A stretch of DNA of 51,658 nt from the NCBI GenBank assembly GCA_029260115.1, contig JAJDDW010000048.1, positions 1 through 51,658 on the forward strand. The letters are read 5' to 3'. Below the pieces are notes generated by a model that did not search any database, was not told where the DNA came from, and worked only from the letters and a program-made list of their open reading frames with translations. This document shows, piece by piece, positions 15,761 to 25,015 of this stretch. The translations under genes and the position numbers were made by a program. The DNA comes from Phycisphaerae bacterium. Its GTDB lineage: Bacteria > Planctomycetota > Phycisphaerae > UBA1845. Each line of letters starts with the position of its first letter. Position 1 is the first letter of the stretch.

Positions 15761-16639
15761 TTAGGCCGGTACTAGAAAATTGGCGGCGTGAGGGAGGATG
15801 GAAGCCTGGATGGGAAGATACCCGGCAAAATCTCCGTCAACTTCGACCGGAACTTGGGTTGGTGACTCAATACTAAACTCACGACATTGGCTGTAAATGA
15901 CGTCGCGATGATTTACATGCTGGCCTCGTATGACGCGGCTGGCGTGCGATAAAAGTTGAATTCGAGACGCACATTTCATGACGCACAGATCGAGCAGGCC
16001 GTCATCGTGCTTGGCTTCTGACAGAATGCGCATACCTACAGAATAACGGGCGATATTGCCAATCAACGCGAAGCCCTGGCCTTGATACACCTGCTTACCT
16101 TCGACGCGGACCAAGATTTCCGGAAAACGGTGCGACCAGAAAGTGCGCCAGATGGGCCAAAAATAGTCACCGTGAGTAATATGGCCTTTGCGCAGGGTGG
16201 TCATGCGCACCACACATTCAGCATCAAAGCCTACCCCGGCGACGGCGATGAAGCGTTTGTCGTTAAGCACCCCAACATCGAATGGAATCACGCGGCCTCG
16301 CAAGAGCGTATGGGCAACGTCGCTTGGTTCGGTGGGCATTCCCAATTCACGGGCTAGCAAATTTTCGGTTCCGGTTCTCAAAATCACAATGGGAACACGC
16401 CTCTCGATTAGGCCGTTGACCACTTCGCAGACCGTGCCATCTCCGCCAACTACGAGTACAGCCTCGGTTTGCGGGTCGAGTTTTTTCGCTAACTCCGTTC
16501 CGTGCCCGGCGGAATGGGTAGTGCGAATGGTCAGCTCCCCGCCAATAAGTTTGAGCTGTCGGCCAATTTCCTCAACGACGGGCCGCATATCCCTTCGTCC
16601 TGAAACTGGATTGATAATGGCTGTTACCCGTCGGGTCAT
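15761..16639 (-). CDS. diacylglycerol/lipid kinase family protein (YegS/DgkB type)
   Basis: A 292-residue cytosolic lipid kinase of the DAGK-catalytic family, which transfers phosphate from ATP to a lipid hydroxyl. Seen: the N-terminal IINPVSGRRD, the nucleotide-binding GGDGTVCEVVNGL at about 64-76, the GTENLLARELG segment, and AVAGVGFDAECV. The C-terminal half (VEVDGDFAGYLPIQ) matches the family's beta-sandwich. Substrate identity (diacylglycerol, sphingoid or other) cannot be told. Start: ATG with AGAGG upstream. It lies 34 bp after a PhzF-family gene on the same strand and may be co-transcribed with it. Confidence 0.9.
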   Translation of the reverse strand: MTRRVTAIINPVSGRRDMRPVVEEIGRQLKLIGGELTIRTTHSAGHGTELAKKLDPQTEAVLVVGGDGTVCEVVNGLIERRVPIVILRTGTENLLARELGMPTEPSDVAHTLLRGRVIPFDVGVLNDKRFIAVAGVGFDAECVVRMTTLRKGHITHGDYFWPIWRTFWSHRFPEILVRVEGKQVYQGQGFALIGNIARYSVGMRILSEAKHDDGLLDLCVMKCASRIQLLSHASRVIRGQHVNHRDVIYSQCREFSIESPTQVPVEVDGDFAGYLPIQASILPHAANFLVPA

Positions 16640-16673
16640 ACAATTCCTCTACGAGTCAATAAATCGCTCACAC

Positions 16674-17627
16674 TCATTCGTAGTTTGACAAGGCACCGCG
16701 CATAGTAGTTACCGCCTGTCCGCCGATGCGCACCGCAAGCGTTTCACCCGCTTGCCGTTGGACAAGGACCCACACAAGCCCCGTCCTTCCGCCTGGGATT
16801 CCTTGGGTGCATTGCAGGCCCGCGAAATCATCATGCATGGGCATCACGCCATGCTCAACCAAGTATGCGCCTAGTGGGCCGTGGACACTGCCAGTGACGG
16901 GATCCTCGTTGATTCCGCAGTTTGGGGCAAAAAACCGGGACTGCACATGTATCGATGGCGTCAGCGTCGCCACCGTGGCCACCGATAATCCCCGCAGATT
17001 GTGTTTACCTAATAGGGTCGATAGTTTTTTGAAATCTGGTTTGATGTCATTGAGTACGGAAAAGTCTTTGACGAAAATAATCGCGTCCTGATCCTGCGTA
17101 ATCGCTGGCGGTAAATTATTATTATAGGCATCGATCGGCATGCTAAGGCATTGGGCTAAGTCGTCTTCGTGTAGTGAAATCTCTTTGAGGGTCGGCGTAA
17201 ACAAATCCAGCCAAATCGCGTGACGCCCGGGTGCGTCAGGTAGCGATTCGATGTTGGCGATAAGCGTCCCCGAGCGAGTTTCGATGGGCAGGCGAACGCT
17301 ACCGCTTAGCGTGGGGGCTGGCAACTGGCCTGATTCAATCAGCGCATGGACCCCGGCTAGGGTCGCGTGGCCACACATATCGACCTCAGTGGTTGGCGTG
17401 AACCAGCGGAATCGAATCGAAGCGTTCTCCTCTTCTAGGTCGGAGGTATTGCGGTGGGCATTTGGATCGACTTTGGTAATGAAAGTTGTCTCGCTGAGAT
17501 TGAATTCTGCAGCGATGGATAGCATTTGTTCGTCAGTTAAACCGTCAGCCTTAAGAATTACAGCCGCAGGATTGCCGTCAAAAGCAGTGGTCGTGAAGGC
17601 GTCGATGACAAAATATTCGAGGCTCAT
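16674..17627 (-). CDS. PhzF-family isomerase-like protein
   Basis: A 317-residue protein of the phenazine-biosynthesis PhzF/diaminopimelate-epimerase fold. Seen: the N-terminal DAFTTTAFDGNPAAVI, the catalytic glutamate region FNLSETTFI, the DMCGHATLAGVHAL motif, and the C-terminal GINEDPVTGSVHGPLG. Most family members are not phenazine genes and have unknown substrates. No other phenazine gene is near, so I would not call it phenazine synthesis. The ATG at 17627 has GGAAG nine bases upstream; a TTG at 17633 is the alternative. Confidence 0.9.
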   Translation of the reverse strand: MSLEYFVIDAFTTTAFDGNPAAVILKADGLTDEQMLSIAAEFNLSETTFITKVDPNAHRNTSDLEEENASIRFRWFTPTTEVDMCGHATLAGVHALIESGQLPAPTLSGSVRLPIETRSGTLIANIESLPDAPGRHAIWLDLFTPTLKEISLHEDDLAQCLSMPIDAYNNNLPPAITQDQDAIIFVKDFSVLNDIKPDFKKLSTLLGKHNLRGLSVATVATLTPSIHVQSRFFAPNCGINEDPVTGSVHGPLGAYLVEHGVMPMHDDFAGLQCTQGIPGGRTGLVWVLVQRQAGETLAVRIGGQAVTTMRGALSNYE

Positions 17628-17708
17628 ATCCAATTTCTTCCGTCTTGCCGTTCGCTAGGATTTCGCAGGTCTACAGTGTCAACCGTTCTGCGTCGACAAG
17701 GCACGCTT

Positions 17709-17762
17709 GCGTGATCGCATGCTTTCGTGTGATCGTACACGCTAGCGAGATCGTACACGCTT
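17709..17762. repeat. three degenerate 18-bp tandem units
   Basis: Three 18-bp units at 17709-17726, 17727-17744 and 17745-17762 share the core GTGATCG or GAGATCGTACACGCT. Units two and three match at most positions, unit one is more diverged, and a partial unit may precede at about 17695. The array lies in the 276-bp gap between the divergent phzF-like gene and the secreted propeller gene. Confidence 0.6.
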
Positions 17763-17903
17763 ATGATTAGCTGGCAAAGATAGTCACTATCTTGCAAGGT
17801 GATAGTCTTGGCCGTAGGCTGAGTAGGGGGGGCGGAAATGATTTGTATAAGCCATCGATTGAAAACGATAGTAAAGCGCAATAGTTAGTAGGGGAACAGT
17901 AAT

Positions 17904-19376
17904 ATGAATAATTACGCGAAACGTATCGTAGTTAATGCCATGATCATCTTGACTGCATCGAATGTTATTTTCACTACCGAATTCATTGAGGCGGCTGAGC
18001 CTGGTTTGCCAACGGCTTACATCCACGGAAAGTCTCTAGACGAAATTTCGGGTATGACTAACGCGAACAGCACGGGGCAATATTGGGGCCTAAGTGACTC
18101 TGGTTTTGCCCCTAAAATACACAGGTTCAACGACCGGGGCGAAGTGCTGCAAGCAGTTACTTTAGATGGGGCTAGCAATCGAGATTTCGAAGCCATGACG
18201 CGCGATGCTAATGGCTATATGTATATTTCAGATACTGGCGATAACGGTTTGGCCCAGGGTTCGTATCAGATTTATCAAATCTCTGCGGACATCCCTGACG
18301 GCGTTTCTGCGACAAAAGCCGTGCAGATTGATTTTACCTACGAAGACAACAAGCCGCGAAATTGTGAGGCGATATTTTCCTTTGAAGGCAAGTTGGTTTT
18401 GATAACGAAGCAGGAGAATTATGGCGTTGCGCCTGAAGTTTTCACGATGGATATACCCGACGGCGGCGGAAGTAGTCGGGCTAAGTTGGTTGGTCGTATG
18501 AAAATGAGTGGAAGTGTGACCGACGTCGCCTACTCGCAGCAGCGCAAACTTGTCGCGGTGCTCACTTATCATGGGGTAGCTTTTTATAATTTCGTTACAC
18601 CACAGGATTTATTGACAAAGCCCAAGCACTATGCGTATGGGAGTTTTGCGAAGTGCGAAGCGATTTGCTTTGATAACGAAGCAGTTGTGCTGACGAACGA
18701 AAATCAAGCGATTTGGAAACGGCCTATTGAGGAATACTTGGGGACGGCTTGGGTGGGCGTTACGCGACCCGCGCAAAAGCTTGCGAACTTGAATGCGTCT
18801 ATACGGCTAGATGGTCGCACGGATGATTGGCCAGCTAACGTTAACGTGTTCCTTTTGAAGCCGGAGCGCGCAGGGGCAGCACTCAATGCGAAAATGTTTG
18901 GGTCGCCGCAAGGGTGGCATGTTGCGATTACTATGCCATACCACCAAGGCGGAAGCGGTTCCAAGCCTATTGGTGATACACTCTTTGTGATGGCTTCGCC
19001 GGAGCTGAATAGTGCGTTTCCTACAGCAGACACTGCTGTTTATGCCCTCACCGTCATCGAAAAAAAGCAAAAGGCGAAAGTGTTTCGCGTGCAACAGCCT
19101 TTACCTTGGGAAGGGCGCGGTGATTGGAAATCGCAATCTTCGCCAGCAGGCTCAGCTGCGATGTATATCGCGGACGGTAAACTAACCATCGAAGCGACTA
19201 TAGGACAGGCATTTTTGCCCCCGCAAATTAGTGTAGGCATTCGGGACATTCGTTTTAATATATCGCTACTTAGTTGGCAGGGTAGAAAGCCGAGCTTCTG
19301 GTCCTGGGCTGGTCCGCTACGCGGGCACGGTGACGAAAAGCTGCAATCGTGGGGAACGGTCACTCTCGTACAATAA
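17904..19376 (+). CDS. secreted propeller-like protein with C-terminal CBM9-like sandwich domain
   Basis: A 490-residue exported protein with a signal peptide (about 1-31). Residues 35-310 contain propeller-type strands (YWGLSDSG, RDFEAMTRDANGYMYISDTGDN, CEAIFSFEGKLVLITK, CEAICFDNEAVVLTNE). The paired CEAI motifs and DFEAM resemble propellers that monitor phosphoesterase-like or SdiA-regulated proteins, but no active site is recognised. Residues 320-490 (SIRLDGRTDDWPANVNVFLL, then AMYIADGKLTIEATIG) look like a carbohydrate-binding module 9-type domain. The start ATG has AGGGGA upstream. It has no operon partner; the gene is followed by REP-like repeats. Confidence 0.7.
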   Translation: MNNYAKRIVVNAMIILTASNVIFTTEFIEAAEPGLPTAYIHGKSLDEISGMTNANSTGQYWGLSDSGFAPKIHRFNDRGEVLQAVTLDGASNRDFEAMTRDANGYMYISDTGDNGLAQGSYQIYQISADIPDGVSATKAVQIDFTYEDNKPRNCEAIFSFEGKLVLITKQENYGVAPEVFTMDIPDGGGSSRAKLVGRMKMSGSVTDVAYSQQRKLVAVLTYHGVAFYNFVTPQDLLTKPKHYAYGSFAKCEAICFDNEAVVLTNENQAIWKRPIEEYLGTAWVGVTRPAQKLANLNASIRLDGRTDDWPANVNVFLLKPERAGAALNAKMFGSPQGWHVAITMPYHQGGSGSKPIGDTLFVMASPELNSAFPTADTAVYALTVIEKKQKAKVFRVQQPLPWEGRGDWKSQSSPAGSAAMYIADGKLTIEATIGQAFLPPQISVGIRDIRFNISLLSWQGRKPSFWSWAGPLRGHGDEKLQSWGTVTLVQ

Positions 19377-19386
19377 TAAATTCTCC

Positions 19387-19414
19387 GAGCCGCGTGGCTT
19401 CAACCCGTGCGGAC
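19387..19414 (+). repeat. REP-like palindrome copy 1
   Basis: Core CGTGGCTTCAACCCGTGCGG, flanked by GAGC and AC. Plus orientation, 11 bp after the stop of the propeller gene. Confidence 0.7.
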
Positions 19415-19649
19415 AAAAGTCGCTTACAGTCGCAGAAGGTTGTAAGCCATTCACGCATTCGGAACGAACTTAGTCATATTGTTTTGGATATCCAATTCTT
19501 CGGAAACTACCGAATAGTGGTGATCGGACGCTTCATGCAGGTCGTGTGATTAATAGTCATTGTGCATAGAGTGTCCCATGCCTCGGGTACGCACGAAGGG
19601 TGGGGAGTGGACGCGCAATATCAAGTCGCAAAGTAATTTGTAATTGTGC

Positions 19650-19677
19650 GTCCGCGCGGGCTGAAGCCACGCGGCTC
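19650..19677 (-). repeat. REP-like palindrome copy 2
   Basis: Core CCGCGCGGGCTGAAGCCACG, followed by CGGCTC. Inverted relative to copy 1, which it matches at all but two positions when reverse-complemented. It lies 28 bp beyond the topA stop. Confidence 0.7.
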
Positions 19678-19704
19678 GTTATTTAAGACAAATTACACCC
19701 TTGC

Positions 19705-22700
19705 CTATTTGTCTGCTTCCACCGTCTCCACCGCCAGCGTCTCGGCTGTTTGCCCTTCTGGCATGGGTTGAGAGTTTTTGCACGTTGGATACTTGCTGCA
19801 GCCCAAGAATTCTCCGCTACGGCCTGTGCGAATCACCATGTGAGCGCCGCATTCTTCGCAAGGGACATCCGTGGGTATGGGTTTGGGTTTCGGTGCCGTT
19901 GGAAACTCTTTCTCGGCTTGTTTCTTGGCTGCGCCGCGCAAGTTGGAAACAAAGCGACACTTAGGAAACTTTGTGCAGCCATAATAAGGGCCAAAGCGTC
20001 CGGTTTTCATGTCTACTTCGCCGCCGCAATCCGGACAAGCGAGTGACTCTTCTGGCCAAGTTTCGACTACGGGTCTGCCTGTTCTAGTCCACGCAAAACC
20101 AGGAGGTGGAGGCCCCATCGCTGCGTAATCAACTTTACCATTTTCATCGCGCGGCACCTCGACTTTGGCGCGTCCGGTTTTGCCGTTGTCCGCTGGCGCT
20201 TCAGGAATTTCACCGGCTTCTTCTAAAGCGCGCAGATGGTCAACCTTGTCCATCGGCATAGCGTTTCGACATCGCGGGAATCCGGAGCAGCTTAAAAATG
20301 GTCCGCGACGTCCAGTGCGAATGACGATGTTTCGACCGCATTTGTCGCAGCGTACACCAGCTTCTGCGGGTTTAGGTTTTTCGACATATACGCCGTCTGG
20401 CAATGGCTGCGTGGCTTTACATTTTGGGTACGCGCTGCAGCCAAGGAAAGATCGGCCTCGAGAAAATTTGACCGACATCTCCGCTTTGCATTCCGGACAA
20501 GTTTCCTTGATGTCCTCTTCGTTGACTTTTTTCAACGGAACACCTTGCTCGTCCGAGGGCTGGGTGTGGCTGCATTCTGGATAACCGGTGCAACCGAGGA
20601 AAGGGCCAATGCGGCTCTTACGGAGAATGAGGTCTTTGCCGCACAAAGGGCATGGTTCATCCGCTACGACATCTGCCACAGGTTGCCCCTCGGCATCGAT
20701 ATTCATAGCCACTTTGCAATTGGGATAACCTGAACAGGAAAGGAAGCGACCTTTCTTGCCAATACGATACACCATTTCTCGGCCACACTCGGTGCAGATA
20801 AATTCGCTTGGCTGGGAACGAGCGCGTTGCATGTTTGCACCCGCACTATCAAGCGCTGCTTTGAAAGGTATGTAAAATTCACTTAATACGTCTTGCCATT
20901 CCAAGCCCGCGTCTTCGACTTTGTCTAGCTCTTCTTCCATAAATGAGGTGAACTGAAAGTCCATGACCTTGGGGAAATGTTCCATCAAGCTATCGGTGAC
21001 AACTTCACCAATGGCGGACGGATGCAATTTCTTGTCGGTCAGCTCGACATATTGCCGGTCTTGAATCGTTTGGATAATCGCGGCATATGTACTCGGACGG
21101 CCAATACCTTCAGCTTCCAACTTTTTAACCAGGGAAGCCTCGCCGTATCGAGCGGGCGGCGAGGTGTAATGTTGTTCTGGTTTGAGCTGGAGCATGCCTA
21201 GTTCTTGCCCCTCTGATAGTGCCGGCAGGACGACATCGTCCGTGTCGGGCAGTCCCATGACACGAAGGTAGCCGTCGAAAACGAGTCTTCGACCACTGGT
21301 GCGGAAGATGGCCTCGCCTTTAGGGGTTGGGGCTTTGATGAGTACGGATGTGCTATCCCACTCGGCTGGTGTCATCTGGCAGGCGACAAATCTCCGCCAA
21401 ATTAAGCCATAAAGCTTAGTCTGTTCCGCCGAAAGATGGGCCATGATGTCAGCCGGACGTAGCGTGACGTCAGAAGGGCGAACAGCCTCGTGAGCCTCTT
21501 GGGCACGTTTGCTACTACCATAAACATTGGGCTTAGCGGGTAAATGTTTATCGCCAAAATCCTTACCGATTAAATCCCTGGCCGCGGCGACTGAGTCTTT
21601 GCTCAGGTGGGTGGAATCGGTACGCATGTATGTAATCAAGCCGACCGGTCCTTCTGAACCGCCGAACTCAATACCTTCATATAGTTGTTGAGCGACGCGC
21701 ATCGTGCGAGAAGGTGAGAACCCCAATTCACTTGAGGCTGCTTGCTGCAATGAAGCAGTGGTAAACGGCCCGTTGGGTTTGCTCTTGGTGCGACGTTTTT
21801 GAATCTCAGATATTTCAAATGCGGGAGCTTTACCGGCGACAATTGCGCCGATGATAGCCGTCTGTTTTAGTTGGAGCTTGGCATACGCTTCCCAATCGGA
21901 TTCATCGACCTTCTCAACGACAAAGCCAAGATATTCGGCTACTTCCCTAGCCTCTTTGACGTCGGTTGGTTTGAAAGATTTTCCATTGAGCGTAGTCAAC
22001 TCTGCGTATAGGCATTCGTGTTCGCTAAGCCATTTGTTCCGCGCTTTGACCGTGAGTCCAGATTTTGTTTTTTCACTTTTTTCGAGAAATTTATTCCAGG
22101 CATTAGAAAGTTTGTCTAGTGTCGCAGGATCGGTCGCGAAGCAGCCGTGTAATCGCCAATGTTCTTCTGGGATAAACGCTCGAATTTCTCGTTCACGGTC
22201 GACAATAAGGCGTACAGCAACGGATTGCACACGCCCTGCCGATAATCCTTTTCCAATTTTCGATTGTAGTAATGGGCTGAGTTGATAGCCCACGATGCGG
22301 TCTAAAAGGCGACGAGCCTGCTGAGCGTTAACCTTGGCCATGTCGAGTTTATGCGGATGAGAGAAAGCCTCTTGGATGGCCGATTTTGTGATTTCATTGA
22401 ACACGACCCGCTCGGTGGGGGTGTTTTCAAGGCCCAAAGCTGAAACCAGATGCCAGGCGATCGCTTCTCCTTCACGGTCAAGGTCAGTCGCGAGATAGAC
22501 CGTAGGGGCATCTTTTGCCAGTTTTTTGAGAGAGCTGACGACTTTTCGCTTGCTAGCGAGTACTTCGTAGACCGGCTCAAAGTTGTTTTCAAAGTCGATT
22601 CCGAGGTCATGGGCTGGCAAATCTCGTACATGCCCGTAACTGGCCATGACTTTGAAATCGTCGCCTAGATATCGGTTTATGGTCTTCGCCTTGGCCGGTG

Positions 22701-22749
22701 ATTCAACAATGACCAGTGATTTACCGGATGGTTGTGTTTTTTTCGCCAC
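19705..22749 (-). CDS. topA: DNA topoisomerase I with six C-terminal zinc ribbons
   Basis: A type IA topoisomerase that relaxes negative supercoils through a 5'-phosphotyrosine intermediate. With a GTG start at 22749 it has 1014 residues. Seen: the TOPRIM start LVIVESPAKAKT, the acidic triad in ATDLDREGEAIAWHL, and catalytic Y374 in ITYMRTDST. From about residue 650 there are six tetracysteine zinc ribbons of the form CxxC-x17-18-CSxYPxC, more than the three in E. coli. The open frame extends to a TTG at 22842, but a TATAAT at 22852-22857 would start transcription there, and conserved sequence begins only after 22749. No close ribosome site resolves the start. Confidence 0.95.
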   Translation of the reverse strand: MAKKTQPSGKSLVIVESPAKAKTINRYLGDDFKVMASYGHVRDLPAHDLGIDFENNFEPVYEVLASKRKVVSSLKKLAKDAPTVYLATDLDREGEAIAWHLVSALGLENTPTERVVFNEITKSAIQEAFSHPHKLDMAKVNAQQARRLLDRIVGYQLSPLLQSKIGKGLSAGRVQSVAVRLIVDREREIRAFIPEEHWRLHGCFATDPATLDKLSNAWNKFLEKSEKTKSGLTVKARNKWLSEHECLYAELTTLNGKSFKPTDVKEAREVAEYLGFVVEKVDESDWEAYAKLQLKQTAIIGAIVAGKAPAFEISEIQKRRTKSKPNGPFTTASLQQAASSELGFSPSRTMRVAQQLYEGIEFGGSEGPVGLITYMRTDSTHLSKDSVAAARDLIGKDFGDKHLPAKPNVYGSSKRAQEAHEAVRPSDVTLRPADIMAHLSAEQTKLYGLIWRRFVACQMTPAEWDSTSVLIKAPTPKGEAIFRTSGRRLVFDGYLRVMGLPDTDDVVLPALSEGQELGMLQLKPEQHYTSPPARYGEASLVKKLEAEGIGRPSTYAAIIQTIQDRQYVELTDKKLHPSAIGEVVTDSLMEHFPKVMDFQFTSFMEEELDKVEDAGLEWQDVLSEFYIPFKAALDSAGANMQRARSQPSEFICTECGREMVYRIGKKGRFLSCSGYPNCKVAMNIDAEGQPVADVVADEPCPLCGKDLILRKSRIGPFLGCTGYPECSHTQPSDEQGVPLKKVNEEDIKETCPECKAEMSVKFSRGRSFLGCSAYPKCKATQPLPDGVYVEKPKPAEAGVRCDKCGRNIVIRTGRRGPFLSCSGFPRCRNAMPMDKVDHLRALEEAGEIPEAPADNGKTGRAKVEVPRDENGKVDYAAMGPPPPGFAWTRTGRPVVETWPEESLACPDCGGEVDMKTGRFGPYYGCTKFPKCRFVSNLRGAAKKQAEKEFPTAPKPKPIPTDVPCEECGAHMVIRTGRSGEFLGCSKYPTCKNSQPMPEGQTAETLAVETVEADK

Positions 22750-22851
22750 GATCCGTTTTTTCCTCTCTAAGCGTCTTATCGGCCCGACTCTAGGCCTATG
22801 TCGACGGTCCTTGTTATCGTCACAGGTAATGACCTGCTCCAATAATGTAGA

Positions 22852-22857
22852 ATTATA
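22852..22857 (-). promoter_or_regulatory. consensus -10 box upstream of topA
   Basis: The minus strand reads TATAAT here, about 100 nt before the preferred GTG start. The -35 position at 17 bp spacing (CCATCT) is poor, so the promoter is tentative. Confidence 0.3.
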
Positions 22858-22943
22858 GGCCCGCCATGCCGGTAAGATGGGGGGATTTAGCAGGACTGCC
22901 TCATGATGTCAAACCGATTGTAGTTTGGCGACGGTCGCCTGAC

Positions 22944-22972
22944 TTGATTTTCGGCGGTTTGGACCTTATAGT
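22944..22972 (+). promoter_or_regulatory. promoter of the PpiD-like gene
   Basis: TTGATT (22944-22949) and TATAGT (22967-22972) are 17 bp apart. The expected transcription start is near 22979, giving a leader of about 50 nt before the ATG at 23030. Confidence 0.5.
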
Positions 22973-23029
22973 GGCTGTTTTGCGGCTTCGAAAAATTTAA
23001 CTACCGCTGTACAAAGGGTTTATGTCAAG

Positions 23030-24916
23030 ATGTTGAAATTCTTTCGTAAATATGACAAGGCGCTCTTGGTAACGTTCATGATGCTACTCATGGTAGTATT
23101 CGTAGGAGGCTCTGCATTGCAGAGTTTTTTAACTCCAAATACCAATTATGCGGTATTTAACTCTCGCTATGGCGAGATTAGCACAAACGATCGAGACCAA
23201 GCTCGGCGGGCTACAGAATTACTCGCCAATTTTAACATAGATTGGTCGCGGCCGACCTATGGTGCGTTCAAACAGATTGAGTTACCCGATTGGATTCTGC
23301 TCACGCGAGAAGCGGATAAATTTGGCACCACTGTCGATCTTGGCGCTGCCCGGGCGATCTATGGTGGCTCAGAAGCTGGTAGTGGCATTGATATTTTGTC
23401 CCGCAGACTTCGAATCAAGGATGACCAATTTTATGAAGCGCTGCGACAGTATCAATCTATTCAACTCACTGCGCAAGCGATGAGCGTGGGCACACTGCCT
23501 AGTACCGCAGCCATCAGGTTAAGAGGCCGAGATACGCTTGAGAAAGTTAGCGTGCAAGCTGTCGCGCTTCCTTCGGGTGCTTTTAAATTAGATGGCCGAA
23601 CGTTTAGCGAGGCTGAGATTGATGCCCAATGGCAAGCTCATAAAGATAATGAGCCAGGTACTGGAATGGAATTTGGCTACTACGTAGACCCGGCTATCCA
23701 AGTGCAATATGTGAAGATAAATCCTGATCTTCTGTCTAAAGTGATTGGCGTAGCGAATCTCGAACGCAAAGCAAAGCGCTACTACGAAGCGAATAAAGAG
23801 AGTTTTGAATTCCGACGACCGCCTGTAGTTGGGGAAGAAATAGCAGCGGACGACGCGACTGCTTATTTGGGTTGGGACGAGGCTAAAGAAAAAGCCGAGG
23901 ATGCTATTCGTCGTCAAGAAGCAAAGAAAACGGCGTCGCGCATAGCTGACTATTTAATCCAAAGCACGGTACAAGATTCGTTAGCCGGAACGCGGGAAGA
24001 TAGCGGTTATAGAACAATATCAGCCGAGGTGGCTTCTAAAGATTATTATCAGGGGCTGCTGAATCGTTTGCCCAAGACATTGAATTATCCTAGCGCGATT
24101 TCTGTCGAGAGTTCAGATTTCTTTGACGCCTCATCCGCTGGTTTGGTTTCTGGTATTGGCGCTGCGAGCTATCATCCATACGGCGGTCGGTTCAGAACTT
24201 TTTCCTCTATGGTACTTAATAATCAGGCGCTCGTGCCCACCGTTCCACAAGGTGACGGCGTAATCAATTCAGACTATCGCGCGATGAACGAGACTTTCGA
24301 CGTGGCTTTGCAAAGTGGCGACGGTGTTCAGTATGTGTTCCGGGTGGTCGATCACAACGAAGGCCATGTAGCGACATCTGTTGATGAAGTACGCGAGCGT
24401 GTCATTGCCGACCTTCGCACCAAAGAAGGGTATGAAGTCGCCTTGGGTTACGCTCAGGGGCTGATTGAAAATATTGGTGAAGGCGGATTGCAGGAAGCGT
24501 ATACGAGTAATACCGAGCTTGATGAAATCGTTCAGGCCTATCAAGGTTCTGATGGCGGGTACATGGTCGCCTCAGATGTGCTTCGTCATATTCCAAGCCC
24601 TTATATATCAGGACCAGATGCAAACATGGCTCGGATTCCAGGTGGCATCGGAAGCGTACCAGCAAAGGTTGTCGATGCGTGGTTTGAATTAGAGCATAGC
24701 AATAAACGCGCAGGAGTGTTTCCTCTAAAATCGCGCGCGGTGGTCATGGTGGTTCAATGGCAAGAAACTACGCCAGGCACAGAAGAAGATTATTCTGCGC
24801 AGCGGACTCAGATCACCAACCAATTAATGGGCCAAGGACGCATACTTGTAATGCGTGACTGGCTTGATCCGGATCAAATTCGTGCTCGTAATGAATTCAA
24901 AGCTATCAAGAATTAG
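23030..24916 (+). CDS. PpiD/SurA-like membrane-anchored periplasmic chaperone
   Basis: A 628-residue protein starting LKFFRKYDKALLVTFMMLLMVVFVGG: a short cytosolic basic stretch and one membrane anchor (about 10-30), as in PpiD (SurA_N_3-type). It continues as a helix-rich region with a charged helix (about 275-320). The C-terminal part, including DVALQSGDGVQYVFRVVDHNEGH and EVRERVIADLRTKEGYEVAL, resembles the region after a PPIase domain in PpiD. I cannot find the parvulin (rotamase) motif itself, so isomerase activity is doubtful. The role inferred is folding of exported proteins at the inner membrane. Confidence 0.7.
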   Translation: MLKFFRKYDKALLVTFMMLLMVVFVGGSALQSFLTPNTNYAVFNSRYGEISTNDRDQARRATELLANFNIDWSRPTYGAFKQIELPDWILLTREADKFGTTVDLGAARAIYGGSEAGSGIDILSRRLRIKDDQFYEALRQYQSIQLTAQAMSVGTLPSTAAIRLRGRDTLEKVSVQAVALPSGAFKLDGRTFSEAEIDAQWQAHKDNEPGTGMEFGYYVDPAIQVQYVKINPDLLSKVIGVANLERKAKRYYEANKESFEFRRPPVVGEEIAADDATAYLGWDEAKEKAEDAIRRQEAKKTASRIADYLIQSTVQDSLAGTREDSGYRTISAEVASKDYYQGLLNRLPKTLNYPSAISVESSDFFDASSAGLVSGIGAASYHPYGGRFRTFSSMVLNNQALVPTVPQGDGVINSDYRAMNETFDVALQSGDGVQYVFRVVDHNEGHVATSVDEVRERVIADLRTKEGYEVALGYAQGLIENIGEGGLQEAYTSNTELDEIVQAYQGSDGGYMVASDVLRHIPSPYISGPDANMARIPGGIGSVPAKVVDAWFELEHSNKRAGVFPLKSRAVVMVVQWQETTPGTEEDYSAQRTQITNQLMGQGRILVMRDWLDPDQIRARNEFKAIKN

Positions 24917-24974
24917 TGATAGTTCGTTGTCGATAAGCGGCGCGATGTCTGCTTCACGCGATTAAAAATCGGGC

Positions 24975-25004
24975 GTCCGGCGCGGGCTTCAGGCCTGCGC
25001 CTCG
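24975..25004 (-). repeat. REP-like palindrome copy 3 (diverged)
   Basis: Core GCGCGGGCTTCAGGCCTGCG. This is the weakest match of the family: the central loop is TTCA where the inverted form would have TGAA. It lies between the convergent PpiD-like and CII-like genes. Confidence 0.45.
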
Positions 25005-25015
25005 TTCGGAAATAT

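Larger units (their letters stand above)
19377..19704. other. 328-bp intergenic gap between convergent genes, holding two inverted REP-like copies
   Basis: No coding capacity recognised. Two inverted copies of the REP-like palindrome lie at 19387-19414 and 19650-19677, with 235 bp of sequence between them in which I see no gene or RNA signature. The gap separates the end of the propeller gene (plus strand) from the end of topA (minus strand). Confidence 0.6.

Noticed and set aside
16674..17627. Phenazine biosynthesis
   Set aside because: Only a PhzF-family member is present; no other phz gene is near.
17624..18026. Overlapping minus-strand open frames in the phzF-propeller gap
   Set aside because: They run over the 18-bp tandem units and the start of a better supported gene and have no ribosome sites.
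19387..19677. An insertion sequence bounded by inverted repeats
   Set aside because: The two copies flank only 235 bp with no transposase and recur elsewhere singly, so they fit dispersed palindromes better.
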